The position numbers were made by a program, and so were the translations under genes. Below, piece by piece: positions 11,701-23,960 of a stretch of 64,000 bases of DNA. Source of the stretch: Panaeolus papilionaceus (lineage: Eukaryota > Basidiomycota > Agaricomycetes > Agaricales). A model generated the notes under the pieces. It saw nothing but the letters and a program-made list of their open reading frames with translations, ran no database searches and was not told where the DNA came from. Numbering within the stretch: position 1 is the stretch's first letter; every line of letters begins with the position of its first letter. The DNA lies in assembly GCA_015501605.1 (NCBI GenBank), contig JADNRZ010000010.1, positions 620,001 through 684,000 on the forward strand. Reading direction: 5' to 3'.

Positions 11701-14700
11701 AGCTCTCGACGCCTAATTACGAAGCGGATCAGTTTCGGATCTCCCTGCTGGACCTCGCTTTAATTTTTGATACACGAGTGGACTTCGCCTCCTCCTTGGC
11801 GAAGATATTGATTCCAGGTAAGCATTAGCGACGTCACTCTGTTCTGCATCTCAATTTCTCGCCTAGGTCTGCAATCTGTCTTGGACGGCGTTATTGATAC
11901 AAGCGTCCGCGGTGCTGGGTTTACTTTGGAAAGGATTCTATCCAAGGTCGTTGTTCGTGAGCTGTTCGCAGAGAAAAATATCGCAGAGATCACCGAGAAG
12001 TGGAACCCGTTCAATTCGCCACATTTCAACCTGAAGCCAACCGTACTGCGTGTTGTAGTTGGCAACGCCTATTCAGAGTCCAGCAGAGAGGTTAGTTTCT
12101 TAGCAAGAATGTACATACATATCGTCGATGACCTGTGACCCTGCTTTAGGTCTGTCCACCTTGACGGCGACATGAAGATCCAGCTATCCTCCTCCGCCGG
12201 ACCTGATCCAGAAGTCGTTTCATTCCGGCTTTCAGCCCAATATACAGTCAACCAATTCATGCTCTTCGAAGTATCCCTGTATCCTAGCGCCGACGACTCT
12301 CTGTCCATCGGCCACCTTCTGGATATCTTGGGAGTCACCTCTGCTCTTGATCTGCAGCATTCCTTCCCTGGCGTGTCGAATTTATCCAATGCGCTGAGCA
12401 TCTCACACGTATCCGTTGGATGGTTGGGAGGACTGACCCCCGATTACATCAAATTCACAATCGCGTTGGATGACTGGGTTATTTCTGAAAACATCCTCGA
12501 AGTCAACACAGTACAGGTTGATGTCGAGGTCAGCGGCTTGTCAGTGGACGCACCGCAGTATCTTGCTCTGTGTGGTTGGGGAGTGGTCACAATTGCGGGC
12601 ATCCAGCTGGAATCTTTTTTCAGCTTCATCAAAAATGATCAAGAATCGGGCAAAGACATTATTTCGATTCAGATAGCCTCCCAGGAGCACCAAATTGCCC
12701 TAGGGTCCATCGTTTCCCACTTTTTAGGGAAATCCACGCAAATCTTACCTCAAACCTTGAGCTCGCTCCTGCAGGAGACGACGATTGATAGCCTCATTGT
12801 CCAAGGAGAAAAGGGTCGCTCCTCAGGCTGGTCTGTCACGAAGATTCAAGCGGCGTTGAGCGTCCAGGCTCAGATAGATGTATTCTGTAAGTCTCGTCTT
12901 CTTCTTCGATCTTGAGAGTTTGAACTGACTGCCACTCCGTAGCCGATATACAGCTGGGTTACCCTACGCTAACGCTAGAGGTTACACACCCTTTTGACCA
13001 GGTAAGACAAAGGGCACCTCCGTCAGTGATATGTTTTGACATCCCAGCAGAAATTACGCTCTATCTACGTTGGAATCGGCACTTCGATCATCATGGGAGA
13101 CATCATCTGTTTTGCTGAGATCATCGTCGCATCGGCAGATGACAGCGTTCTTTCCATGAGTTTCCAGTCAGACGATCGCCCTGTGTCAATTGATAGTGTT
13201 GTTGCGCATTTTATTCCAGGTGAATACACTTCTTCCGAGGCCTTATTATCCCTCGTTCTTGACCATATACTGTTTCAGATTACGGAAACGTAAAGCTTCC
13301 AGCTGGTCTTGACTTCTTGGCTGGGATCGGCATTCAAAGGGCGGCACTGACCTTGGAGATATCCAAAGGGAAGTTCTCGATGACAGAGCTTTCTGTCTTT
13401 GCAATGTCCACATCGAGCCTCAAGCTCTGGAACGAAATCACCTTGCAAAATGTTTGCCTTCAATTCTCCAAATCACAGTATTCTAAGGAAGTCAGGGTTG
13501 AATTCGACGCGATGCTCCTTTTCAATAAAGAAGGAAACGATTATCTTGGTTTTACGCTTCTTTATGGTGGCCCAACCGCAACGAGTCCAACAACAGCTAG
13601 TGATGTCGATCAAGAAACAACTCTCGTCGCTCCAACTGGCAACAAAGGTTCCTGGTCTGCGCATGCTGCGTATGAAGGGAGAATATCAGCTGTTGATGTG
13701 CTTTCCTCCATATCTGGTATCGACTTACATCACGCGCTGGAAGAACTCAATATTCCAGCATTCACCGATGCCATCAATATTGTTATCACTGCGTTGCAAA
13801 TCAAACTGGACCATAGCGCCGAATCTTCTTCCTTCTCACTGGACGCCAAAACAGAATGGCTATGCTTCTCACACCTACGCTTCTCGTGCTCAAAGGCCAC
13901 TCAATGGACGTATTCCTTTGGATTTGACATTAGCACTGGCGCGGACAACAGCTCTGTCATCCCTTTCATGGACAAAATCAACACTGTCATCCGTCTCGAA
14001 GACATGTCAGTGGCCATATTTAATGGGGACCTTGATCTGACTGCTCTTCGTCCAAGTCACGCCAAATTACCAGCGCAGAAGGCTCGAGGAGTCAGTCTTG
14101 CTGTCGCAGCAAGGTTTGTCCTTGGCAAGGAACTCCAGAGGATCGGCGAGATAATAAATACTCCCGAAGTCTATGTCATTGGTCTCGTCAGCAAAGACTC
14201 GTTCCTGCTCTCGGCTACTCTCACCGGCAACCTTTCGCTGTTTAACAAATGCATGACTATCACAGGGCTGTCTGCTATTGTTGAATGTCGAAGTGAAAAC
14301 GAATGGCTGCCCACAATTGGCGTTAGAGGTATACCTCGATATTCATTTTATTATTTCGTTTATAATTCAAATTTACTCCTTTCTAGGGAGCGGTGTACTC
14401 GACTTCGGAAAACACATTTCAGAAAATCCTATCGAAGAATCAGTGGCTATCTTCATCAAGACCAGCGACCTTGGACTGGGATTCGAAATCAGAGTGAAAT
14501 CATGGCGTTCTATGTTTGGAATACACGGCATGGACTTTGAAAGCGTCATTTTGGAGGCCGCATTTCCGCCAGAGCAATTCCCCGTGCCCTCAGAATTTAC
14601 GATTGCCGGAAAAGTCAAGTTACATATCAACAATGCAAAGATCGACGGAGAGTAAGTGCAAAGCACGACCATACGCCCTATTCCATCACTCATTGCAAAT

Positions 14701-17700
14701 TATCAGTGTCAACGTACATGTCATCGAGGAGGATCTCACAAGCTCTTATGCAAAGGGGTCGATCTCGTTCGTCTGTTTTCCTTCCTACGAGTATATTTGT
14801 GGTCTCATATTAACACACAGAGGGCTGTACCTAAGCGACATCCTCGGCGTGTTCAGTGATATCGACTTTGGGCCACCAGGATACCTTGATGCTGGATATG
14901 GACCCCTCGTGTTCATTATCGTTCCCAAAGATATGCGGGATCGTAACGGGGATCCGCTCAAGCAGCAGTTCAAGATGTCTGGATCAATGCAGCTTCCTAT
15001 CATACATTTCAAAGCAGATATAGAAATCGACATTACCCCGGGGCGGCTTCACATCGACGGAAATCTCAGTCCCATTACAATTCCCTACGTCCCGGAAAAG
15101 CTTTTCAGCATCCTTGCCTCACCCCACGAGGGCGACGCGTCAAATGGAAGCCCTAAGGGCGCTTCTATTTACATCCACATCGGTGACAAGGATAAACCAG
15201 TCGATGCCAACGTCTCGGGTATGATATCCCTCCTTGGGATGAGCAATGAAGTGGACATCACCATAAGCGAGACGGGTTTGAAGTTCCTACTTGCTCAGGA
15301 TGTTTGGACCAAACGAGGCTCGTTCAATGGAGAGCTAAACTCCACTCGTCTGATGGTCCACGCAGATTACGAGTTTGCACTCGACATCGTAATACCCGAC
15401 TTCAGTCTCGACGGTATCAAGTTCGACATCATTCACATATTCAACTTTTCGGGCAAGCTCGACGTCGAGGTTGTGTGGAAGAATGTTGCCTGGAATTTGG
15501 TCATTACCGGCCATTTTGAACTTTTTGGTCTTCGATTTGACAAGACGCTTAGTGTTGGGGCCGACTTCCAGGATCTAGTCGCAATTGGCAAAAAAATTGC
15601 CTCGGTGATCAAGACCACGTTCGGTACTGACTTGGTCGCAGGTTTGAAGGCATTGGGTGAGGACATCAGCAAAGCTCTTCACATTTTGAAAGACTTTGGC
15701 CTTTCGATTGCAAACCGTGTCAAGGTGCTCGTCGATTCCTGTGGGAAGGCCTTGGCTCCAGTTTTGGATGCTGCGAAGAAGGCGTTTGATCTGGCATGGA
15801 ATGAGGTTGCAGTGGTTTTACGTGAGATAGGTAAAACGGCTGAAGAGGCGGCGAAAGTGTTGGAAGAGATTTGTTCAAAAGCTTATGATATTGCGGTGTA
15901 TGTCTTCGATTTACTGTCTGTGTTTACATCTGACCGTTTTCATCAGCGCTATCGGAAAAGCATTTGGGGCTACTGCGCGGAAGTTATGTGCGAAGATCCT
16001 ACGCGAGGCCAAGCATGCTGTCAGCGAAATAGCCCAGTAAGCAAGTGGCTTCAAAGTGATACAGTATCTGATTTATCTTCGACAGCTTCTTCAAAGTAAC
16101 ATTTGGTGATGCTATTCATGATATCGTCGACCTTCTCACGGAAATTGGTTATGGAATATTTGCCATCGTCAGTGGCGTCGCCAACGCTTTCAAAGCGTCA
16201 ATCGAAGAAATTTACCAGTATGTGAAACTTGATAGCAGAACAAATATCAAGACTAAGTACATTGCGTAGTATGGTGATTGGTGTGAAACGACGGAAATCT
16301 CAAAAGCAGGTTCAGGAACAGCTGTTGCTGCTGCTCATGATCCGTGCAAATGATTTATTGTCCCAGGTATGTAGCACCTGTATGACCAGCCCCAGTAATA
16401 CCTGCTGACAAAACCAAAGCGTGCCGTGATTACATCGGAAAACGATCTTGAAGAGCTCATTAATCGACAAGCCAAGGAGCGATTCTGTCACATGTTTGGG
16501 TATGACTTTGATGGTCAAAATTCCAGACCAATATCTTGCATCAACTCCAACACGATCAAGGGCGGCTCATTCAAAGCGGTTTATCAAGATGGTCAGAAAA
16601 GCCACGCGTTTGAACAGGTTGACGCAATGTTCGGGTGAGCTGGTCACGCAATACCTTCCGTTCTGCATATCCTCATTTTGTTTTCATTTCAGAGGATTGA
16701 ACTTGGACTCCTGGATGATGAGTAAGGCTCCCTCCCCTGCTTCGTCCTCTCAACTACTCTTAAAACTAATCACTCTTACCTTCTTAGGCAAAGCAAAGAA
16801 AGACGCCACTGACGAAATTGACGTCTTCCTGGGTCTCATCCCCGCAAACGACTGGAAAGCATCCATAATTTCGATTGGATATCTTCCTGAGGACACAAAT
16901 AAGAACCCGATTCACGTGGACGGGATCATCATTTTCGCTAATGGTGCTCTGTCTGAAGACGATCACAATGTCACCCAAACCATTCTTTCTTATATAGGTG
17001 TAAGTGGATTAGCATTCTGTCGCCTTTGTTGACTGCGCATATTAACATCGCTCTAGGTATTCTACGAGGTGCTTCCTGAGACGAAGGTGATGAAGCACAA
17101 CCTGAGCCTTGCGGCGTACAAAGCAGCTCCATTACTGAAGGAAGCGGTGAGTACAGCGAACGCACTAAATCCGAAAGTCATGTCTATCAAACCTAAATTT
17201 AACACGCGTGTTGCTCAGAAAATCCCTACGGACGATGCCACACTTTCTGGGGTGCTTCAGCTCTACGGTGCAGAAATCTTCAAGAGGCAACTTGGGCCAA
17301 ATGAGCAATGGGCACCCCCCGCCGTTTCTGGGTCAGAGAGGAACTTCATTGGCTCTTTGGCTCGCTTTGAGGATGGTAACAGCAAGATGCTCGACACCCT
17401 CATTGCAGCTAAGTTAAATGGGTGCGTTGTCGAAATTCTTGTATTCCAAAGATGCAGCGGCTGAGAACTGACCCGATGCTCACAGCAAAACGTTCTTACC
17501 ATTATGGTCCACAGGTAGGCCTAGCTCGCTGTCTCCTCGGAAGTTGTACGATATTAAAATAAGAAACTCTCTTTTCCCGTTACTCGTAGGAACTATTGCG
17601 ACAGATTTGGCTGGTGACTTTAGGACCATTATTGCGTCGTCATCCCTCGTATCCTGGAACGTGACCAAGATTGATACCGTATATTCTCCGCCACAGCCAA

Positions 17701-18709
17701 TGCTCAACCCAGTCGCCTCAAAGGCAGTGCTGATATGGTACAAGGCACAAAAGACCACTAGCCAGAATGTAAAACTATCGCTGGTGTACATATATTTCTA
17801 TGGGGTATGTGCTTTGGATGCGTAAAGAGTACCGCGGGCTGCTGACTGATTTGGTATGTGTAGGTGTATTATACCATCATGAACCCGATATCTGTCCTCC
17901 GAAACGACCTCATTGTTTCGCTTTCTATGAACTTGATAAAAGTTATCAACAAGGTACGTCTGAGAGGTCAGGTATTACACCAAACCTCATAATTATTGAT
18001 GACCGGTGTTGTATGCACATCTAGGAATATTCCGAAGCTGATACTAGTCTAGAGGGCATGGAGATCAACGTTGAACGATACGCAAGGGAGGAATTCTACA
18101 AGGCATATGAGTATGATTTTCTCGATGAATACTCAACGCCAAACGATCAAAGCGGAGAAGAACCGATGCATACTGTACGTCTGTTTCAGGAGTTTGAGGT
18201 TTCCCAGGCCAAAGATCTCGACGGATGGGTTGATAAGATAATTAACCCGTAAGTGCCTTCGGTAACACCACAATTGTATGATCCTTAAATTGAACTTCGA
18301 TCGTTAGGAATGCTTTCCCTCTCTTCAAACAAGGTATGGAATTTACTGTGTAACTTTCGGAACGTGTAAATTTGATTTTACTTTTGCCACAGAGACTTCC
18401 ATTCGTGAAGACTTCCGCGCACAAATCCGCTATCTTACTCAAGGTGGAATTGGGACATTGCCCAATATGTGGAACGTAATCTCGTTCGACAAAAGGTACG
18501 ATTACATTGCGGACCCACACAAAAATATTCGAAGCTCCGGTATAATTGTCTATACCAACGGCAAGCTTACGGCACAGAACGACACCGTCAACATTAGCTT
18601 CATTTATTATTTAGGGGTGGGTCACACTATCCTGGGCTCTTAAGCTCACGCGCTGACACAATGCTTTCCTTCCCAGGTGTTTTATGTTGGGGACTGTCTT
18701 AAATGGTGA
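8717..18709 (+). CDS. Giant metallo-beta-lactamase-fold protein with long beta-rich body and C-terminal triplicated unit
   Basis: Spliced model of 36 exons and about 2,665 aa. Residues 1-380 form a metallo-beta-lactamase fold: IHVVQASYGDAM at the start, the metal motif THDDEDHK (His87, Asp91, His92), an ILLLGDG strand, then IMHHGSYHNN (His329/330). The last motif is typical of ComEC/Rec2-like or similar hydrolases. A basic linker (RPRKRPRRSLSRR) precedes about 1,400 residues of beta-rich sequence of no known family. Next come amphipathic helices (about 1940-2135: LVAGLKALGEDISKALH and similar), then three units of 168-182 residues (2137-2318, 2319-2497, 2498-2665). There are no convincing membrane helices or signal peptide. 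One junction is weak: joining exon 15 to exon 16 in frame needs a 39-nt intron (12111-12149). The better-looking 59-nt intron (12091-12149) would break the frame. The fold suggests hydrolase activity; the role is unknown. Confidence 0.7.
16420..18709 (+). repeat. Intragenic tandem triplication encoding the C-terminal units of the giant protein
   Basis: Three consecutive blocks share one exon plan. Unit 1 exons are 215, 29, 212 and 90 nt (16420-17146). Unit 2 exons are 203, 29, 215 and 90 nt (17219-17953). Unit 3 exons are 224, 26, 224 and 33 nt (18025-18709). Junction phases are 0/2/1/0 in all three. The protein around the third junction is alike: ILSYIG-VFYEV, YIYFYG-VYYTI and FIYYLG-VFYVG. 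Sequence identity elsewhere is low, so the duplications are old and intron positions are better conserved than residues. The third unit stops 19 codons short of the others. Confidence 0.75.
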
Positions 18710-19234
18710 AGGGTTGTATCATCAGCAGAGCACGAAATGGAATGTATGTAACGACGTCACTATGATCTAAAGTCAAGGAAGCGAGGAATTCTGCTGTCAG
18801 ACTGAACGCGTGTCTAACGAGGCGGTGAGAAGGATTTCGAGGGAACTTGGAGCCTTCGAATCCGAAGTCTAAGGCGTTGATGGTGAAGGCGAAGCCGGCC
18901 CTGCTGGTGTGTTCCGTGGTGAGGCTTTTGAAGATGATGAAGATGAATGAATCAAATGAAACACGACAAATATCGTGTATTGATTGTATCAAAATTGTAA
19001 TGTTACACAAGAAACAACTTCTTTTAGTTCTACTCCTTCCAACAAAAATGAAAATGACGCCAATATCCAATAATTGAATGATAAATCGATAACAAAGCAA
19101 GACGATAGCGAAGAAAAAGCGACAAAAAACACAGGAAAGAAAAGCATAAAACATAGGGCATAGGTCATAGAGTGACATATAGTTTGGGGACAGTAGTTTG
19201 GTTCCTAGGATTCTGGTCCGATTGAGGGGAGGTG
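18710..19234. other. Convergent intergenic spacer
   Basis: About 500 bp between the 3' ends of the giant gene (+) and the next gene (-). It holds only shadow frames and presumably both 3' untranslated regions. Confidence 0.5.
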
Positions 19235-20807
19235 TCATGCCCTCGTCGAATAGTATTCTGCCATGAGGAGCCAGACAGCGACGGGGATGATGAGATAGAG
19301 AGGACTCGTGGCGATTCTTTGTCCAATTTGACCGTTTGCGATATCGGTGATGACATCGCGAACCTCGTGAGCGATAAGCTGAGAGGTTCCGATTAAGAAA
19401 GATGGTGCCTTCCGCAACATTGCCTTCGTGACACCACAAAAGCCTTGAACAATTGACGCGGTGTGAGAGCAGGCGTAGTGAGCGCCGTGGAGCACACGTA
19501 GAGTTCCATGGGCGGCCATTCTTCCAACGGGGACGATGGTGAAGCGGGTAAGAAGCATGAACATAGTGAAAAGGAGACTCATGAAGAGGGAAAGCGTTGT
19601 CTGAAGGAGGATGCGTGGCTGGCTAGTAATCTTCCCAACGCGCTCATAGGCCGATGCACAAGTGGGGCCGTAGCAGATGCGTAGATAGTTTATATTCTGA
19701 TTCGGGAAGCCAGCGAGTAGCATGATGAGTGAAAACGCGACGTAAGTCGTATCGCAGATTGATTCGTGGACTTTTCGCTTTGCTTTGGTGAGCGGAGAAA
19801 CATGCGGCTCTAGATTAGGAAGTGATCAATTACACTGGTAGACAAAGAACAGTGTTTGAAACGAACCGAAGATCCTCAGAGGTTGTCTGAGTTGATGGGT
19901 AAGGTCGTAGATCGCCACTGGGGACAATCGACCTTCGTTCCCCGGCAGAAAGATCCTTCGGTGTTCGGATCGATTCGTAATAATCTAAAGCATGAAATGA
20001 GTCCCCGGTAGAGGAGGTACAGAAAAACGAATAGGAACATACCGCCAAAGACTCGAGACCAAAATGCCTTCGAGCGTATTCCAGGATCGGACCTTTATGA
20101 AAGTCCATGTGGAGGTGGAGGACGGCGTCTGGGATCGGTGACCGGCCCTCAGCGTGACGAGTTCCACGCTGGAAGCTTCGATAGTACTCGATGCAAAGAA
20201 ACCTAAACACCAATATATGAGCAAGGGATACTCGACACGAATGTTAAGGAATGACGCCAAAGTCAATGAACAGGAATACAGAACAAGGTCAGCCAAAGAT
20301 AACAAAACCGCGAATCAAATCTTTATAAACGTACGTTTCGGTGCATTTGCTAATCGTCTTCTTTGCTTGGAAGTCCCTTTCTGCCTCTTGAGGAGTGTGC
20401 AACAAAACACTCGGGCTCTTCTGATACATCTTCCACCATTTCACCACCGCTGAATCCTTTTTTGACCAGTGATACACTGCTCTAGCTAGCTTCGAAGTCT
20501 TGGGCATCAATTTCTCCAATTCATCGCGGAAGCCAGGGTTGTTCTCCCAACGCCTATAACATTCGCTCAACGATGGCGCCTTGTAGGTTAGAAGAGCCAA
20601 GGGGATTATGGTGAGGGTTATTGCTTCGACGACTAGAGACTGAACTTCGTAGGGGTATTTGGTTCCTTCGATGGCCAACCTCTCCATTAGAGACCAATAC
20701 TCGTCTTTTCGGTCGGCATTGCTGAGGTCGTCAGTGATCTTCTTGATGGACTTGGTAAGGCTGATAATATCGTCCCTAACATCAACGAGGAGAGAGATGT
20801 CAGTCAT
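19235..20807 (-). CDS. Orphan multi-helix membrane protein, 441 aa
   Basis: Exons 20335-20807, 20043-20202, 19867-19984 and 19235-19809 join with canonical sites and matching phases (2, 0, 1) to give 441 aa. The N-terminal third is soluble and helical (starting MTDISLLVDVRDDI, with a KSIKKITDDL helix) with a hydrophobic stretch at IIPLALLTY. The C-terminal third has clear helices: YVAFSLIMLLAG, TLSLFMSLLFTMFMLL and, near the end, LYLIIPVAVWLLMAEYY. A HMDFHKGPILEYARRHFG segment lies in the middle. I recognise no family. It is probably membrane-anchored by the C-terminal helices. The start at 20807 is the ATG nearest the conserved-looking helix; an upstream in-frame ATG at 20864 would add 19 residues. 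Confidence 0.7.
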
Positions 20808-21678
20808 CTTGAGCCTTGGGAAATGAGAAATGGGGGATGAAATGATGCTTCGGGGACCCAGCAAAGAGCCACGGGAGACATCGCTCGGAGCGTTTACTTT
20901 TCATATATAGCGCCGAAAAACAAGGTATCAAGGTAGATAACCGTTGCGTATCAACCAATGCTAGTTAATGAATTGATGCGCAACGTGCCCGTCGAGCTCA
21001 TTGCAATAGACACGGAGTACAAAGCGGTTGTTCCGCAATTCTTGAATCGCCGGGATGGAAGACTGCGAAGCGATGTACCGTTGGTGGGGAAATAGGCTTC
21101 TGGAACAGAGAAATTGGATAAATGTCGATATATTTCCTAGAGACCTTGTACTCTGACCCCACGCAGAATATAACGGCTGCTCGGTTTGGGGGGCCTAGCT
21201 AACAAACATGCGTGATTTCAATGTGATTTTGGAATCCTTCCGAGATCTTGATGTTGATCTTGAATCCTGGAGAGTTAACACAGCAAAAGCAGGATATATG
21301 GACGGGTAATATATTCTTACCAAGCCAATGCTTTGCTAAACATAGTTGCTAGAAATTGAAGAATAGACACGATAATGGCTGGATGAAAGTACAAGGGGAA
21401 TAGGATTTGTTGTCCCAAATAAGGAAGTAATTCCCTTTATTGGACATGCCCTTGTCGTGACTCGTTGGTCTCAACAAGAATTCGCCAACGCCACTGAAGC
21501 GTGGATGGGCATAAAGTTCTACATGTAAGTATCAGAATTATGGAGGAAAAATAAATTTCGAGATCTATGGGGGCGAGGCAAGTCATCCGGCACAAACAAA
21601 ATGCAAGGATACTCTTATGACGCCGAACATGTACGCATTCCCGAATTCCTAAAACAATCCAGACAAATCTCCTTTTTT
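20808..21678. other. Intergenic region, about 870 bp
   Basis: No coding potential that I can support on either strand. It contains the promoter side of the orphan membrane-protein gene and the 3' side of the twin-ABC gene. Confidence 0.5.
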
Positions 21679-23696
21679 TTACAACTTCAGTACTTTGACC
21701 TCGTCACCGGTCCAGGGGACTTCCTCCTCCCAATGGCTTATCGCGATCACAGCTTGATCCTGTCCAACCCCCGCCTTGCCATCAGCTCGCTCTCCACGCA
21801 AATACTGCCTCGCGGCTGCTATCATAGCATCATCCATTCCACTCCAGGCTTCATCGAGAAGAACCAAAGGAGGTTTTCCAATGAGGGCTCGCATAAGGAG
21901 CACCAAACGCTGTTCACCCGGTGACAGCGATGAGAACCCTGATTGAGCAAAATCGCGCGTGAGATTGGAATGGGGAGTCGACGGATCCGATCGCAACCAT
22001 GCAGCGGGACCGAGACACTCTAGAACCTCCCAGCACCGTTGTACCCTCCACTGCCTCATTGCCCCTCTCCTTGTTTCTCGTTCTTGTGAAGACACGTCCT
22101 CCAACCCTAATCCCAGCTCCTCATCGGAAACGTCAACGTGTCCAACTCCACCAAGTTTGAGTTGTGCGGAGGTTGCTCCCTTTGTGCGAGGGACGAATCC
22201 GCCATCAAATCCTGTCCCGATAGCTTCCCAGACGCTCATACCTGGATGGCGTCTAGGGAATGCGTCATACATCTCTGGGGATGCAACCCCCATCAGTGTC
22301 CGCAAGTGCGCTGAGGGAATCCGCTTGCGATGCTGAAGAGAGAATGAGGGCCTATGGGTGCCATCGGCAGTCTTCGGCGGTGAAGTTACAAGGGTAGGAA
22401 GCTGCAAATGTTTTTGGATGAAGGATTGTGGATGATCACCGGTGACAAGTGCTAGAAGGGTCGTTTTACCAGAACCTGAAAACGAGGTTAGTTCTCTTAC
22501 ATGGTCTGAGCATGACAGTATCATACCATTCGCTCCCTGAAGATGCCAGCGTTCACCTTCTTTAACTTGCCAGTTGATGTTCTGAAGAATCTACAAGGCG
22601 TCTTCAGAGGCGAAACCCGTGTCGTCTACGTGTGACGTACCTTTCTGTCCCCGTAGGATACATTGCCATGTTGAAGGTCAATCAGGAGCCTGTTTCCTTG
22701 CGGTGTTGCGGCCACAGGTTTGATGTAATCCGTATGCCGCTTCTGTGGTATAGCAGGCATGTGAGAAGGGCTCTGGATGTTAGCACGTCCCCCTGCTATT
22801 TCCAAGACATGGGTGATCCAAGCAGGAATATCTTCTCCGTGTCGTACTCCCATGATAATGCGTGGACATCTTTTGGTGTGCAAGGCTTGTAGGATATCCA
22901 TCAACGATTTTCGGGAAGGTGGATCAAGCCCAGCTGAAAGGTAGCAAGATGTCAATATAACGAATGAACAGCTTGAATAAAATATAACACTGACTAAGAG
23001 GCTCATCTAGCAGCAATAATTCTGGCTGATCCAGAATTGCTTTGACAATCCGCGATCTACGCGTTTGACCATTGCTCAACGTGATCATTGGAAGGTTGAG
23101 TAAGGATGTTAAGTTCATCCTGTCCACCAAGGCATCAAAGAGTGGTTGCCGAGCTGGTTCTACGTGTGGCAAGGTATCTCTTAGTGTAACACGATCTTCC
23201 GCCTCCCGCATTGCTCCATAACGCGTTGTGTAATCAAAGAATTCTCCAGATTCCCCACTTGAGCGTTGACGGAACGATACATGAGCTACACAGGTGTATG
23301 GGTCGCCTCCTAAGGCAGAAAAAAATGGATAAAGTCCTCCAGACTCCGCCCATTTTATTTGGGACTCTGGACTCGGGGGTGCAATCCTTGTATGACCTAA
23401 CAACGTCTTTACTTTTATCCTCGTCAATAGCTTTTTGAAATAGAGCAGCCATAACAACTCACCTTAAAAACCGCACTTTTCCCTGAAGATCCAGCACCAG
23501 ATACAACAGCCCAAGCTTCTCCTTCATTGACCGTCCATGAAACATCATGAATTAGAGGGTCCCTTATGCTAGACGCGGCACCAAATGCGAAAATATCTGA
23601 GTGTTCTGGAATATGAACAATCTGACGATGAGATGCTGTCGAAATTTTTCTTGAAAAGCGAGGCAGAGCCGCAGAAGAAGAATGCAGCCTGTTCAT
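21679..23696 (-). CDS. Soluble twin ABC ATPase of the YDR061W/ModF-PhrA type
   Basis: Five exons (23463-23696, 22995-23406, 22641-22933, 22527-22590, 21679-22475) give 599 aa with full frame closure. Domain 1 has Walker A GAGSSGKS, signature LSNGQTRRSRIV and Walker B LLLLDEPLTGLDP. Domain 2 has GANGSGKTTLL, signature LSPGEQRLVLLMRALIG and LVLLDEAWSGMDD. No membrane domain is encoded. Twin-ABC proteins of this kind match yeast YDR061W and bacterial ModF/PhrA, whose functions are poorly known. The N-terminus (MNRLHSSSAALPRFSRKIS) is basic, hydroxylated and free of acidic residues, so it could be a mitochondrial presequence; that is inference. Domain 2 has a long insertion (about 22080-22330) between the Walker A region and the signature. 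Confidence 0.88.
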
Positions 23697-23960
23697 CAGA
23701 TAATACGAAATAATTTATTGTTGCCAGCCTTTGAGGAAGATGAGAGTTCAGTTCAACGTATACGGATAGGTTGTCACACGGAGTAACACGAGCTTGATTC
23801 AACCTGCGACTTTCTCAACTCTCACACCAAACCATCATGGTTTAAGCATACAGTGGATGTAGAAGTCGAAAGCAAAGTCGGTTTTGTGGTTTAATAGGTA
23901 GCTACTGATACAATCTCATAGATATGGATGGTACTAAGATTATTTTACGCAGACAATGTT

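Noticed and set aside
13399..14040. 213-codon alternative frame in the giant gene
   Set aside because: It overlaps a 1,050-nt exon whose frame continues on both sides; it has no family signal.
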